A stretch of 33,485 bases of DNA from Candidatus Liptonbacteria bacterium (GTDB lineage Bacteria > Patescibacteriota > Minisyncoccia > UBA6257 > 2-01-FULL-56-20), in NCBI GenBank assembly GCA_016204385.1, contig JACQKW010000013.1, positions 76,507-109,991 of the forward strand, given 5' to 3'. Position 1 is the first letter of the stretch; each line of letters opens with the position of its first letter. Positions 16,449 to 26,092 of this stretch are shown one piece after another. Position numbers and translations under genes: made by a program. A model generated the notes under the pieces. It was given only the letters and a program-made list of their open reading frames with translations. It had not been told where the DNA came from and did no database searches.

Positions 16449-17963
16449 CTATTTCTTTACCCACTTTTGCTTGATGCCGCGGCTGAAATGCAGCGGGTGC
16501 TCATAGGGCCAAAAAACGATTTTTGGCACCACTCCTTTTATCTTTCCGCTGTGGATCGCATGATATTCTGAGTTTCGCCGAAGCAGCGTGGCGACCACGA
16601 GATCCCTCGCGTTCTGCTCCAACTTCTTTAGGTCACGCGTTTTGACTTTCGGTTTGAGTTCAATGTTGATCTCCAAGTACTCAGTATAACTCCTGTCGCT
16701 TTTGATGCGAAGCGTGAACTTAGTGGTCACAAATTTCTCCAAAGAGTCGTGTTGTAATGCCTCGCGGATTTCCTCGGGATAGATATTCGCGCCCGATAGC
16801 ACAACAGAGAAATCGCTTCGCTCATAGACGTAGACAAACGGTAGTTTATAGATAACACGAGCCACCCCGACCTTCTCCCCTTCTTTCTCTAGTTTCACCC
16901 CATGCCTCTCCAGCATCTCCTTCACATCTGCAAAATTGAACGCGCCGCCGTGATCGCCAATCGAGTAGCGCACGAGCGGCAATGCGTTGTTGCCCGTAAG
17001 GATAATCTCCCCCTCCACTGCCTCAAAAGAGATGAAAAGCGGGTTGTACTGTGCAAGCGTAGGCGTCTTGTCGATACGACCGAAGACATCATTAAAAAAT
17101 TTGACATTGCGCATCGCGAGCCGGCGAATAAGAATTGAAATGGGCGTCTCCCACGCCATCGCGCCTATGTCCGCGGTGCCGTAGATGTTTAACGTATCAA
17201 GATAGAGGTTTTTGACCCCAGCTTTCTTTGTGATATGTTCACGAAACTTCTCCGTATAGGCCTCCGCCGCGGAGAACAAGCGTACGTTAAGCTTCCTAAA
17301 GTTGATCCCTTTCGCCGTCGCTTCATCAAGAATATCCTTCAAAAAAGGGGGGTATGCGACAATGATGGTCTCTTTATACTGTGGCGCGAGCCGCGTGAGG
17401 ACGTTCATTATCTCTGGCTTGTTAATCCCCGGCGTAACAATTGAAGCGCGGTAATTGGCACGCCTCGTTGCCATTTCAAAAGCTTGATATGTAATGAGCC
17501 CACCAATCCAAATCCCCATGCCAAAGCAGATCATTATGAGAACAGGACCTCCGCTCTCGTAGGAACTGTTCCGCAGAAACATCTCTGCCATCACGGAATA
17601 CTCCCAGTCCAATTGTTCACCGCGAGGAAAGTAGAAAGGGTCGCCGGTCGAACCAGAGGTTGAAGTCCACACAAGCGGCTTTTTCAAAGTGCCGTCCCAA
17701 CAAAGTTTTTCAAGCGGATACTTGCGCAAATAATTTTTCTTGCTGACCGGCGGAACAAATTGGAAGTCTTTGAATGTTTTAATTTTCGAAGGGTTGATCT
17801 TATGTTTCCGCAAAAAATCCTTGTACGCCGGCACGCGGCGCGCCGCCGCATGGAAAAGCCGGAGTGGCCGCCGTTCGCGTTCGCGCGACCAAAAACCGTC
17901 CTTCTTTGTTTTGATAAAACGAAGGATTTGTTCTGCCGAATGGATCGTGTCCAGAGAGTTCAC
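16449..17963 (-). CDS. PaaK/CapK-like AMP-dependent (phenylacetate-CoA ligase-type) ligase
   Basis: WTSTSGSTGDPFYFPRG (phosphate-binding motif), LYLDTLNIYGTADIGAMAWE, LPLVRYSIGDHGG, ANIYPEEIREAL. Confidence 0.85.
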   Translation of the reverse strand: MNSLDTIHSAEQILRFIKTKKDGFWSRERERRPLRLFHAAARRVPAYKDFLRKHKINPSKIKTFKDFQFVPPVSKKNYLRKYPLEKLCWDGTLKKPLVWTSTSGSTGDPFYFPRGEQLDWEYSVMAEMFLRNSSYESGGPVLIMICFGMGIWIGGLITYQAFEMATRRANYRASIVTPGINKPEIMNVLTRLAPQYKETIIVAYPPFLKDILDEATAKGINFRKLNVRLFSAAEAYTEKFREHITKKAGVKNLYLDTLNIYGTADIGAMAWETPISILIRRLAMRNVKFFNDVFGRIDKTPTLAQYNPLFISFEAVEGEIILTGNNALPLVRYSIGDHGGAFNFADVKEMLERHGVKLEKEGEKVGVARVIYKLPFVYVYERSDFSVVLSGANIYPEEIREALQHDSLEKFVTTKFTLRIKSDRSYTEYLEINIELKPKVKTRDLKKLEQNARDLVVATLLRRNSEYHAIHSGKIKGVVPKIVFWPYEHPLHFSRGIKQKWVKK

Positions 17964-17972
17964 TGCGCCCTA

Positions 17973-17978
17973 AGTATA
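17973..17978 (-). promoter_or_regulatory. Extended -10 (TGCTATACT) 9 nt upstream of the GTG start at 17963
   Basis: Minus strand TTTGCTATACTTAGGGCGCAGTGAACTC. Confidence 0.5.
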
Positions 17979-17998
17979 GCAAAAATCATGCAGAGGCA

Positions 17999-19069
17999 CT
18001 ACTTTTTTCTACGCTTTCCGTTCTTAAAAATCCGCTCGGCAAGGCGATCCGCAACGTCGCTTGTTGGCTTATTAAGTTTCTCCGAAAGCATAATAATTTT
18101 CTTGGCGGTTTTTCGTATATCTTTAACCTTCTTGCGTACGCGCCGGCTGCTGTAACCGCGCTTATCAAGCTCGCTTACCACATTGATAAGACCGCCTGCG
18201 TTTGCCAAATAATCCGGAATATAGAGAATCCCCCATCCATGGAGACGCTCGCCGTCTTTCTCAGAGCTCAGTTGGTTGTTCGCACCGCCGCAGATAACCT
18301 GGCACCGAAGCTGGGGAATTGTTTTCTTGTTAAAATCCCCTCCGAGCGCGCACGGGGCATAGACATCAACGCGCTGGCGATGGATTTCCTTTGCTTCAAC
18401 GATTTTAATCCTCGGAAACCTCCTCTTTGCCGACCGAACGCGGTCCGGGTCGATATCGGCGCCAATGAGCGTCCCGCCGCGCCGGTAGAGAAGCTCACAA
18501 AGCGCGCCCCCGACTTTGCCGAGTCCCTTAACCGCGAAGGTGCGGCCGGTAATATCGGCATTGCCGAAAACGACCTCAAGACCTGCCTGCAGTGCAAAAA
18601 ACACTCCGAGCGCCGCCCACGGGCTCGGATCGCCGGCAAACTTTTCGCGCCCGATAATAAAGTGCGACTGGCGCGCAAGTACGCTGATATCATCCGGGGT
18701 TATTCCAACGTCTTCGCCCGTGTAGAAACTTCCCTCAAGCAAGTTGACTCGCTTTGCGTATGCAGCAAGAATTTTTCGCCGCCGCGGGTGGTGAGAGTTC
18801 GCAATAATCACACCCTTGCCGCCGCCATAGGGAACCCGCGCCAAGGCGCACTTATAAGTCATCGCCCGCGAAAGACGGAGTACGTCGCGGAAAGCTTCTT
18901 CCTCCGAGTCATAAGCCCAGTAGCGCGTGCCGCCGGTGGCCGGGCCTAAATTTGTGTTGTGAATCGCAATAAAGCTCTTAAGGCCGCTTTTCCTGTCAGC
19001 GGTAAAAGCAACCAGTTCGTGGTTGTCGAACTCCGGAAGCCTTGATGCATCCAAAAGAATCTTCTTCAT
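17999..19069 (-). CDS. Glu/Leu/Phe/Val dehydrogenase, leucine dehydrogenase-like
   Basis: NLGPATGGTRYWAYDSEEEAFRDVLRLSRAMTYKCALARVPYGGGKGVI; GEDVGITPDDI; VKGLGKVGGALCELLYRRGGTLIGADID. Confidence 0.9.
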   Translation of the reverse strand: MKKILLDASRLPEFDNHELVAFTADRKSGLKSFIAIHNTNLGPATGGTRYWAYDSEEEAFRDVLRLSRAMTYKCALARVPYGGGKGVIIANSHHPRRRKILAAYAKRVNLLEGSFYTGEDVGITPDDISVLARQSHFIIGREKFAGDPSPWAALGVFFALQAGLEVVFGNADITGRTFAVKGLGKVGGALCELLYRRGGTLIGADIDPDRVRSAKRRFPRIKIVEAKEIHRQRVDVYAPCALGGDFNKKTIPQLRCQVICGGANNQLSSEKDGERLHGWGILYIPDYLANAGGLINVVSELDKRGYSSRRVRKKVKDIRKTAKKIIMLSEKLNKPTSDVADRLAERIFKNGKRRKK

Positions 19070-19161
19070 TCAGATAGTGTCCGCATGGCGTATTCAACCA
19101 TCACCTTTAGTATAGCAGATTAAAGAAACGTCAATAATTTGAGGCCCGGATAGGAACCTGA

Positions 19162-19167
19162 TATAAT
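19162..19167 (+). promoter_or_regulatory. Extended -10 (TGATATAAT) close to ATG 19179
   Basis: CCTGATATAATTTGCCCTTGCCATG. Confidence 0.55.
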
Positions 19168-19178
19168 TTGCCCTTGCC

Positions 19179-20999
19179 ATGACTCCCGACGAAAAGAAAA
19201 ACAGGTTCTCGCTTGTTGCAATCCGGGAACTCATCCGAAATTCAAGGCGCGTCTTTCTTATCATCTGGAAGGAGCGGCGCGGGCTTGTTCTTGCGGTTCT
19301 CTCTGTCACGTTCCTCATCTCCGCGGCGCCGTTCCTCGTGTCCGGTTCACGCGGTTTTTTAATCAATGAACTCGTGCAAAGCGCTCAAGGATCAGTCTCG
19401 TCCACGCTTCTTCTTTCAATCGCTCTTTTCGCCGGCGCGCTCGTCATTACGCCGCTCTTCCGAATCTTTGAAGGTTATATGGGAAAGCTTTTCTCGTTCT
19501 TTTTGGACGAGAAATTCGAGATGCTCATCATTAAGAAAAAAGGAGATATTGACGTTTCCGTCCACGAAGATCCGCGCCACAACGACCTTTTTAATCGGGT
19601 CCAGGAAAACGGCGTGTGGCGGATTACGAACTTTACAGACCGGCAATTTTTCATCGTCCAAAACGCCGCCGAAACGGTGATTGCGGCGGTCATACTTCTT
19701 TTCGCCAACTGGTGGGTGTTTCTCGTGATTATGATCGCCGCGATCCCGGAACTCGTGACCGAGGTCCGCTACGGCCGGCAGGTGTGGTCAATTCACACGG
19801 GGAGAGCGGAGATACGCCGCAGGTATCACGACCTTCGCTGGCGATTCGACCGTCTCCCCTCTCTCGTAGAGTTAAAGCTCTCGCAAAATTTGCGGCACTT
19901 CACTTCCATCATCCGCGATCTCTTCAAAAGTTTTCAGGACGAAGAGAAAAAGGCAGAGCGAAAGAGGCTTGCGTGGGAATCGGCGACATTTTTGTTTTTG
20001 CAAGGGGCGATCATTTTTGCGAGCGTGTGGTTCATCTTCGAGGTTATGCGCGGGAAACTCCAAATCGGGACGTTCACCTTTTTTCTGGCTTCCGTCCTCG
20101 ATTTTCGCCAATCTCTTTCGGCGCTCTTCAGAAACCTTGGCCGGCAGCATCAGGATAATCTTTTTGTAACCGACGTATTCAAACTTCTCGATCTCTCGCC
20201 CGCGCTCGAGAAGCCAACCTCGGGAATTTCGCTTGATCCGCACCGCACGCCGGAGATCGTTTTTGAGAGGGTACACTTTCGGTACCCCGGCACAAAGGAA
20301 TACGTGCTCAAGAATTTCTCGCTCCGCATCGCGCCCGGAGAAAAACTTGCGCTCGTGGGCTCAAACGGCGCCGGCAAAACCACGCTCGTGAAACTCCTTT
20401 GTCGATTCTACGATCCGGACAAAGGAAGGATCTTAATCAACGGCAACGACATCAAAACGGTTGACCTCGAAAGCTGGTATCGCGAGCTCGGCGTGCTCTT
20501 TCAAGATTACGACAATTACCATTTCCTCGTGAGGGAATCCATCGCAATCGGGCGAAGCGGCGCAATGAGCTCGCTTGAAAAGGTAAAAGGCGCCGCAAAA
20601 GCGAGCGAGGCAGACACCTTTATCGAGGAATGGGAAAAAGCATATGAACAAATGCTCGGGAAGCAATTTACCGGCGGTATTGAGCCCTCCATCGGGCAAT
20701 GGCAGAAACTCGCGCTCGCGCGAACCTTTTACCGCGATCCCCAGGTGCTCATTCTCGACGAGCCAACTTCCTCCATTGACGCGGAAGCGGAAGCAAAAAT
20801 CTTCGATCGCTTGGAACAGCTCCCGAAAGATCGCACCGTGATCCTTATCTCGCACCGCTTTTCAACCGTGCGCCACGCGAACCGCATTTGCGTGATTAAA
20901 GACGGCCGCCTTGCAGAACTCGGCACGCATGCGGCACTTCTTAAGCGCGGGGGTACATACGCGCGCCTCTTCAAACTTCAGGCGCGGGGATACCGGTAG
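19179..20999 (+). CDS. ABC transporter, fused permease and ATP-binding domains (exporter type)
   Basis: N-terminal TM region; Walker A GSNGAGKTTL; LFQDYDNYHF; signature region PSIGQWQKLALAR; Walker B VLILDEPTSSIDAEAE; ISHR. Confidence 0.93.
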   Translation: MTPDEKKNRFSLVAIRELIRNSRRVFLIIWKERRGLVLAVLSVTFLISAAPFLVSGSRGFLINELVQSAQGSVSSTLLLSIALFAGALVITPLFRIFEGYMGKLFSFFLDEKFEMLIIKKKGDIDVSVHEDPRHNDLFNRVQENGVWRITNFTDRQFFIVQNAAETVIAAVILLFANWWVFLVIMIAAIPELVTEVRYGRQVWSIHTGRAEIRRRYHDLRWRFDRLPSLVELKLSQNLRHFTSIIRDLFKSFQDEEKKAERKRLAWESATFLFLQGAIIFASVWFIFEVMRGKLQIGTFTFFLASVLDFRQSLSALFRNLGRQHQDNLFVTDVFKLLDLSPALEKPTSGISLDPHRTPEIVFERVHFRYPGTKEYVLKNFSLRIAPGEKLALVGSNGAGKTTLVKLLCRFYDPDKGRILINGNDIKTVDLESWYRELGVLFQDYDNYHFLVRESIAIGRSGAMSSLEKVKGAAKASEADTFIEEWEKAYEQMLGKQFTGGIEPSIGQWQKLALARTFYRDPQVLILDEPTSSIDAEAEAKIFDRLEQLPKDRTVILISHRFSTVRHANRICVIKDGRLAELGTHAALLKRGGTYARLFKLQARGYR

Positions 21000-21036
21000 A
21001 ACTTTGGCTTACCTCAAATTCAAGTTGTTCAAAAAC

Positions 21037-21504
21037 TTACCCGTGCTGTCGCCGAAGTTTGATGCCTTTGAAAATAATAATACCTAAACTGACAGCGAGA
21101 TAGAGGCCACTCACGAACCACGTGGTGATTTCTTTGTCGAACATGCCCGGGAAGAATCCGCCGCCGTCAGAGGGTGCAAATATAATAAGAGCAACTGCTA
21201 TCGGGAGATAGATTTTGGCGAATTTTTGCCAGGTGATGAAAATACTTTCGCCCACTAAAAGAAGAGCCAGAAAAATAACAATAATAGGTATCGAGCCAAT
21301 CAATAAAGGTTCACCAATATTTTCCATAATAGGATCTAGACAACCAATGGTAGGCGGATTGGTTATAGAGCCTAGATCTCCATAGTGATAAATGTATTCG
21401 GAACGACAAAGCGAAAATGCGATCGGATTAATAAGAACATAACCAACTAATAACCCAATAAATGATAGAACTAACGGAGTTATAATGGCTCGCTTTTTAT
21501 TCAT
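21037..21504 (-). CDS. Hypothetical multi-pass membrane protein
   Basis: ORF 155 aa with about four hydrophobic segments. Confidence 0.55.
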   Translation of the reverse strand: MNKKRAIITPLVLSFIGLLVGYVLINPIAFSLCRSEYIYHYGDLGSITNPPTIGCLDPIMENIGEPLLIGSIPIIVIFLALLLVGESIFITWQKFAKIYLPIAVALIIFAPSDGGGFFPGMFDKEITTWFVSGLYLAVSLGIIIFKGIKLRRQHG

Positions 21505-21511
21505 TTTTTAA

Positions 21512-24500
21512 TTATACCAAAGTCAATTTTATTTGAGTAATGATCTGTATCAGCGCTTTGGCATCTTGGGTTGATATCCTTTGTTTTGTCTCATCCGCAT
21601 CATCATCTCCCTCTTCGGTATTGTTGAGATCGTCACCCTTTAATCGCTTCTGATTCCTCTTTATTTCCTTCTCAAGACGTTTGATTACTTTGTCGAACCG
21701 CATCGAAGCCTTTTCCGCTTTTCCGTCCCGTAGTTCTATACCAGCTTTTTCCGTATCTTTCATAAGTTTCTCAATAAATTTATGGTTGGCATCGAGAGAG
21801 TTTAAGACACGCACAAGTATCTCAAGTGAAATTTCTGCGTTTGCTCCTTCCATTGGATTCAACGCAAAATCAGTAATTCCGTCACCCTCGACATCTATTT
21901 CGAGTGCACTTGCCGTATCCGGCGTCTGAAGAGACATCACCGCCTTTGTCGTCGAAGCGACGGGGATATTGATATATGAAATAGTTTCGACTTCTTGATC
22001 ATCAAGAACTTCCTGTATCTCAAGCGTGAACGTTCCCAGAGCTTCTCCGTGAAGCTCCAGTAAATATCTGTCTTGTGTGTCTAAACTCGCATACTTTCCC
22101 TCGCCAAATAAATCAATAGAGCTATTTGGAATTTGTTCTTCGACAAGCTGTAAGTCAGATTTAGGATCCGGATTTTCAATCAAGCCGGTATGGTTTCCGA
22201 GGCTGTCGTAAATATCAATCAAAACTGGCGAGTGGACGCCGATACGCAAATTGTGCGCACCACCTGGTTTCGTAACGGTAATGTGTTGGGGTAGATTATT
22301 GAGGTCGACGCTGTTCTGTACAATATTTTGTATAAGTTCCTGAAGAGATTCTACTTCCATAATATCGCCGTGCGCCCTGTTTCTCTTGAATTGACCGATC
22401 TCATTGTGCTTTTGCAAGTTAACATAAAACACCTGTTCCTCCATCCCCGTCGCGCTCGGGATCACCACCGTGCCGTCGCCATCAGAGGTAAACCGCGGTC
22501 CATGATCAAGATTTTCTAAGCTGTGAAATAGACAGATGTCGCATAGATCGTATTCGATGCCGCGAACGGTATCCTTTCCCCAACCGGCAATTTGCACCAC
22601 CTCAATGCTTGGCGGCGGCACCCATGCATCAAGCAGATCGTGGACGACACTCGACGACACAAGCAAGCTTGGTTTCAAGACGTTTGGAACACGGAAGCTA
22701 TTCGGCGGCGGTTCCGTGCGACTCCCAGCATCTCCTGCAAGGAACATGCGAAAATCGCCAGCGGTGGTAATAGTTGTCCCCGCGCGCGCCGCGAGCTCCG
22801 GAATCCTGCGCACCTCATCGTCAAATTCAACGACCGGGTCGAGCACGCGATTGAAGTATTCCTCTGACGGCAGAAGGTTGTAGGCGCTCGCCATGTTCTC
22901 GCCAAGTTCACGCGCGGTTGACTTGCTCAAGAAAATGCCGAGCTTCTTTGGGATTTCCTGATCGTCCCCGTGGAGAAGCCCTGCGATCGCCGCGGGCGTG
23001 CCGAGCTGGGGCGAGGCAACCATAATCATGCGGTCAATGAGACGATCTTCCCCTAGGTCGCGCAATCTGTTCACGAGCACCTTCGCGAGCAGGCCGCCGT
23101 TGCTGTGCGTCACGAGCGTCACCTTGCCCGTAGCAGAAGAAGATGCGAGCGCCTCAATTTCAGCAATAAGGTTTTGTGTTCCGCTTTGAAGCTGAATACC
23201 ATTGTTTACGATATTTTCAAGCGGCATCCTCCAGTCATAGGGGAACGGTTTCCACGCGTTGATCACGCCATCGCTCACCATCGTGTCCATGGATGTAATG
23301 AAGTTTTTGTAAATATTGAATCCCACGAGGGGCTTTGGGCGGACTATGTTCGATTCATCAATGATGTCGCGCGCGTAGATAGCGGGGTCGAGGGGTTCCC
23401 CCTCGTCGTCAAGGAAAAGTTTTTGCACATCACCATTTCGGTTCGGTTCCCACAGCTGATTTTCAAAGATTTGCTGCTTATACAGCCGGCTCCCCATAAG
23501 TCCGGGCAGGAACGCCACGTTCGAAAATCTTTTCTTGGTTTCAAAGAAATACTTGGTCGAGTCATTGAGCGTGTACTGTCGCGCGAGAACGGCAACGGTG
23601 ACGTAATCGTCGGGCAGAAAGCCGCGCCGCATCACAGATTCAACGTCTCGGCGCTCGAGCAAACACAACAAGATAAACCGGTTGCAGCTGGTGAGAAGCC
23701 CGTTGAATGGAGTCCAAAGGTGAAATTGCCGTACCGGGAAATCGTAATGCCGGCCCCGCTCGACCTGGAAGTGGTGGGTCAGGACATCCGCATGAAAGAG
23801 ATTATTGTTTCCTCCCTCCTCGAAAATTGCGGAAATGTCCTTGTGAGGATCTGGCTCAAAGCGCGAAACAGAAGGAAGATCGGAGATGGCGCCATTCAAA
23901 CCTACGTGCAAAAAAATCTCTTTGTTTGGCCCCACCCAGTCGAAACCAAAGGTTAAATGTTCATTCGCGTCAAATCCCCATTTCACGTTCGTGTAGGGAA
24001 TGACGGGGAGGGGGTTCGCGGGCACCTGATAGAAATATTGTTCAAGATCGCTCATGCCAAGGAACGACGGCCTGGGAAAGGGGCGGGGAAGACTGGGGCT
24101 TACCATGAGCTGCACCGTGATAAAATCGACCGCGGCAAAGGAAAGTTTTTCCGGCGGCAACCCGGGGTTGATGTATGCCTTAATCAATCTTGGCAGCGCG
24201 CTGTTGAGATCGGGGTTATTGGGAAAACAAGGCCCCGTAAACCCGGAGGCAAAGGCACGTATCCCAAATTGGCCATAGTTGTCGTCGCCAAACGCGCTCC
24301 GCGGGTTGTAGAAATCACCGTTCAGCAATTCAGGAACGATTGCCCCCGTCGTCGTTGCGACCGGATTATACCGATTAAACCAGACAAGAATAGTGTCTAA
24401 AGAGCAAAGATCGGCAGGATTCGGGATACCCACCCAATGAAAGGAGAGGTAATCCCCGCCCTCGTCCTGGCCGAAGAAGACATTTTGGATATAGGGGTTT

Positions 24501-24595
24501 GCGGCGTGGGCGGAGGGTACGCGCGGCGAGAAAAAGAGAATGGCGACAATTCCCAAAACAAGGCATAGTGCCGACCGAGTGTTCAGAAATCCCAT
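21512..24595 (-). CDS. Large secreted LCAT-like acyltransferase/lipase (alpha/beta hydrolase)
   Basis: Signal peptide MGFLNTRSALCLVLGIVAILFFSPRVPSAHA; VAFLPGLMGSRLY; FPYDWRMPLENIV; nucleophile elbow VTLVTHSNGGLLAKVLVNRL. Confidence 0.75.
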   Translation of the reverse strand: MGFLNTRSALCLVLGIVAILFFSPRVPSAHAANPYIQNVFFGQDEGGDYLSFHWVGIPNPADLCSLDTILVWFNRYNPVATTTGAIVPELLNGDFYNPRSAFGDDNYGQFGIRAFASGFTGPCFPNNPDLNSALPRLIKAYINPGLPPEKLSFAAVDFITVQLMVSPSLPRPFPRPSFLGMSDLEQYFYQVPANPLPVIPYTNVKWGFDANEHLTFGFDWVGPNKEIFLHVGLNGAISDLPSVSRFEPDPHKDISAIFEEGGNNNLFHADVLTHHFQVERGRHYDFPVRQFHLWTPFNGLLTSCNRFILLCLLERRDVESVMRRGFLPDDYVTVAVLARQYTLNDSTKYFFETKKRFSNVAFLPGLMGSRLYKQQIFENQLWEPNRNGDVQKLFLDDEGEPLDPAIYARDIIDESNIVRPKPLVGFNIYKNFITSMDTMVSDGVINAWKPFPYDWRMPLENIVNNGIQLQSGTQNLIAEIEALASSSATGKVTLVTHSNGGLLAKVLVNRLRDLGEDRLIDRMIMVASPQLGTPAAIAGLLHGDDQEIPKKLGIFLSKSTARELGENMASAYNLLPSEEYFNRVLDPVVEFDDEVRRIPELAARAGTTITTAGDFRMFLAGDAGSRTEPPPNSFRVPNVLKPSLLVSSSVVHDLLDAWVPPPSIEVVQIAGWGKDTVRGIEYDLCDICLFHSLENLDHGPRFTSDGDGTVVIPSATGMEEQVFYVNLQKHNEIGQFKRNRAHGDIMEVESLQELIQNIVQNSVDLNNLPQHITVTKPGGAHNLRIGVHSPVLIDIYDSLGNHTGLIENPDPKSDLQLVEEQIPNSSIDLFGEGKYASLDTQDRYLLELHGEALGTFTLEIQEVLDDQEVETISYINIPVASTTKAVMSLQTPDTASALEIDVEGDGITDFALNPMEGANAEISLEILVRVLNSLDANHKFIEKLMKDTEKAGIELRDGKAEKASMRFDKVIKRLEKEIKRNQKRLKGDDLNNTEEGDDDADETKQRISTQDAKALIQIITQIKLTLV

Positions 24596-24695
24596 ATGCG
24601 TACTCAAAGAGTAGCAAGGACGCAATTATACTTCAAATTCCCCGGCGGCACCTTGAGGGTTGCTCCGGCTCGAAGAGTAAGCCGGTGGTACACTA

Positions 24696-25223
24696 ATGTC
24701 GATGGGGCTTATAGTTACTTTCCTCTTATTCAGCACGGTTGCCGCTCTGGTTTTGAGAAATGCCTACATCGGCATCACCTCGGCGCCCTACGCGGGCACC
24801 CCCAAACGCGTCATCCGAAAAGCGCTTGAACTCGCAAACCTCAAACCGGGCGAGAAATTTTATGATCTCGGATGCGGAGACGGACGCGCGGTGATCATCG
24901 CGGCAAAGGAATTCGGCGCGCATGCGACCGGCTACGAGCTTTCGTGGCAGTGGTACCTCATTTCAAAACTCAAGCTCTTATTCTCCGGCGCACGGAACGC
25001 GGAAATTCAGCTCAAGAATCTCCACGCAGCGGACCTCCGCGATGCGGATGTGATATTCGTATGGCTTACGCCGAAGGCGTATCCAAAACTGGAGCGGAAA
25101 TTCAAAAACGAACTCAAAAGGGGGGCGCGTGTGGTCGCGTACTCGTCGCCGCTTCCTTTTTGGAATCCACGCCTCGTTGTCCCCTTCTCCGACACCTCTC
25201 GGCTGTTTCTTTACATAAAATAA
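24696..25223 (+). CDS. Membrane-anchored class I SAM-dependent methyltransferase-like protein
   Basis: N-terminal TM helix; KPGEKFYDLGCGDGRAVIIAAKEFGAHATGYELSWQ. Confidence 0.75.
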   Translation: MSMGLIVTFLLFSTVAALVLRNAYIGITSAPYAGTPKRVIRKALELANLKPGEKFYDLGCGDGRAVIIAAKEFGAHATGYELSWQWYLISKLKLLFSGARNAEIQLKNLHAADLRDADVIFVWLTPKAYPKLERKFKNELKRGARVVAYSSPLPFWNPRLVVPFSDTSRLFLYIK

Positions 25224-25239
25224 TGGATCTTCATGGTAG

Positions 25240-25268
25240 TTGACGGGCTGCACGCCAAGTGGTAATCT
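25240..25268 (+). promoter_or_regulatory. Sigma70-like promoter TTGACG-N17-TAATCT
   Basis: Upstream of the SD-bearing gene at 25331. Confidence 0.55.
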
Positions 25269-25330
25269 CAAAATAGAGTGATAATGGCTTGAAAACTTAA
25301 AAAGCTCGATTTCCTGAGGAGGGTTCCGAA

Positions 25331-26065
25331 ATGAGCTGTCTGCGTACCCCGCTTACTGCCGTACTGTTCGTCCTCGCGACGATCGCGTGCACGTCCGCGA
25401 AGGAGATCGCGGTACCCGTCGCGAAGAACTCCAAGGAGTTCAATGATCGCATCGAGATGGCCATCGCGATGCTGCCGCTCACGCCCGAGGAAAACAAGCT
25501 CGTGCGCGAGAAGCTCGCGCGGACGCCGATCCCTGCGTCTGTGGGCTATGTCGTGCGTGTTTTCGCGGACGACGGGCGAACTTTCGCAGGAGACACGTGC
25601 ACCAGGCATGTGGCTACTGCCGACAAGGTTGACGCGTACTACACTTCAGTCTGGAACGCCGCCGCGTATGCCATCGCGTCCCCGATTTCGCAGGGCAAGG
25701 CGATCACCGATGACCGCCTCAGCGAATGGCGCCGAGGAGTCGGCACTCCGTGGCTTGATTGCTCGGGCCTCGCGCTCGAACACTTCGGGTCCGTCATCAA
25801 AGACCCGAATTTCGATCCGATGGTCAAATCCTTGTGCAACGAGTTCATACTGCGCAAGGCGCTCACGAATCTCTGGATCACCGAGTCATGGGATGACCCG
25901 CTCCCGCCGCAGAGCGCGTGCGCGATGCACTGCGCTCCGAACACCGGGAAGGTAGTTCTCGCCTTGTTCGACGAGAGCCCGGAATCCCGCAGCTTCGACT
26001 ACGGGTTGAACTGCCGGCTCGATTGCCCACAGACCGTCGCGGCATCCACGCCGCAGAAGCAGTAA
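25331..26065 (+). CDS. Hypothetical exported protein (signal-like N-terminus)
   Basis: MSCLRTPLTAVLFVLATIACTSAKE...; SD GAGGAGGG 7 nt before ATG; Cys-containing C-terminus. Confidence 0.6.
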   Translation: MSCLRTPLTAVLFVLATIACTSAKEIAVPVAKNSKEFNDRIEMAIAMLPLTPEENKLVREKLARTPIPASVGYVVRVFADDGRTFAGDTCTRHVATADKVDAYYTSVWNAAAYAIASPISQGKAITDDRLSEWRRGVGTPWLDCSGLALEHFGSVIKDPNFDPMVKSLCNEFILRKALTNLWITESWDDPLPPQSACAMHCAPNTGKVVLALFDESPESRSFDYGLNCRLDCPQTVAASTPQKQ

Positions 26066-26092
26066 ACGTCTTCATTAGAAAGGAGGCCCCAC

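Noticed and set aside
23105-23956. 283 aa plus-strand ORF
   Set aside because: Antisense to the LCAT-like gene; no recognisable motifs.
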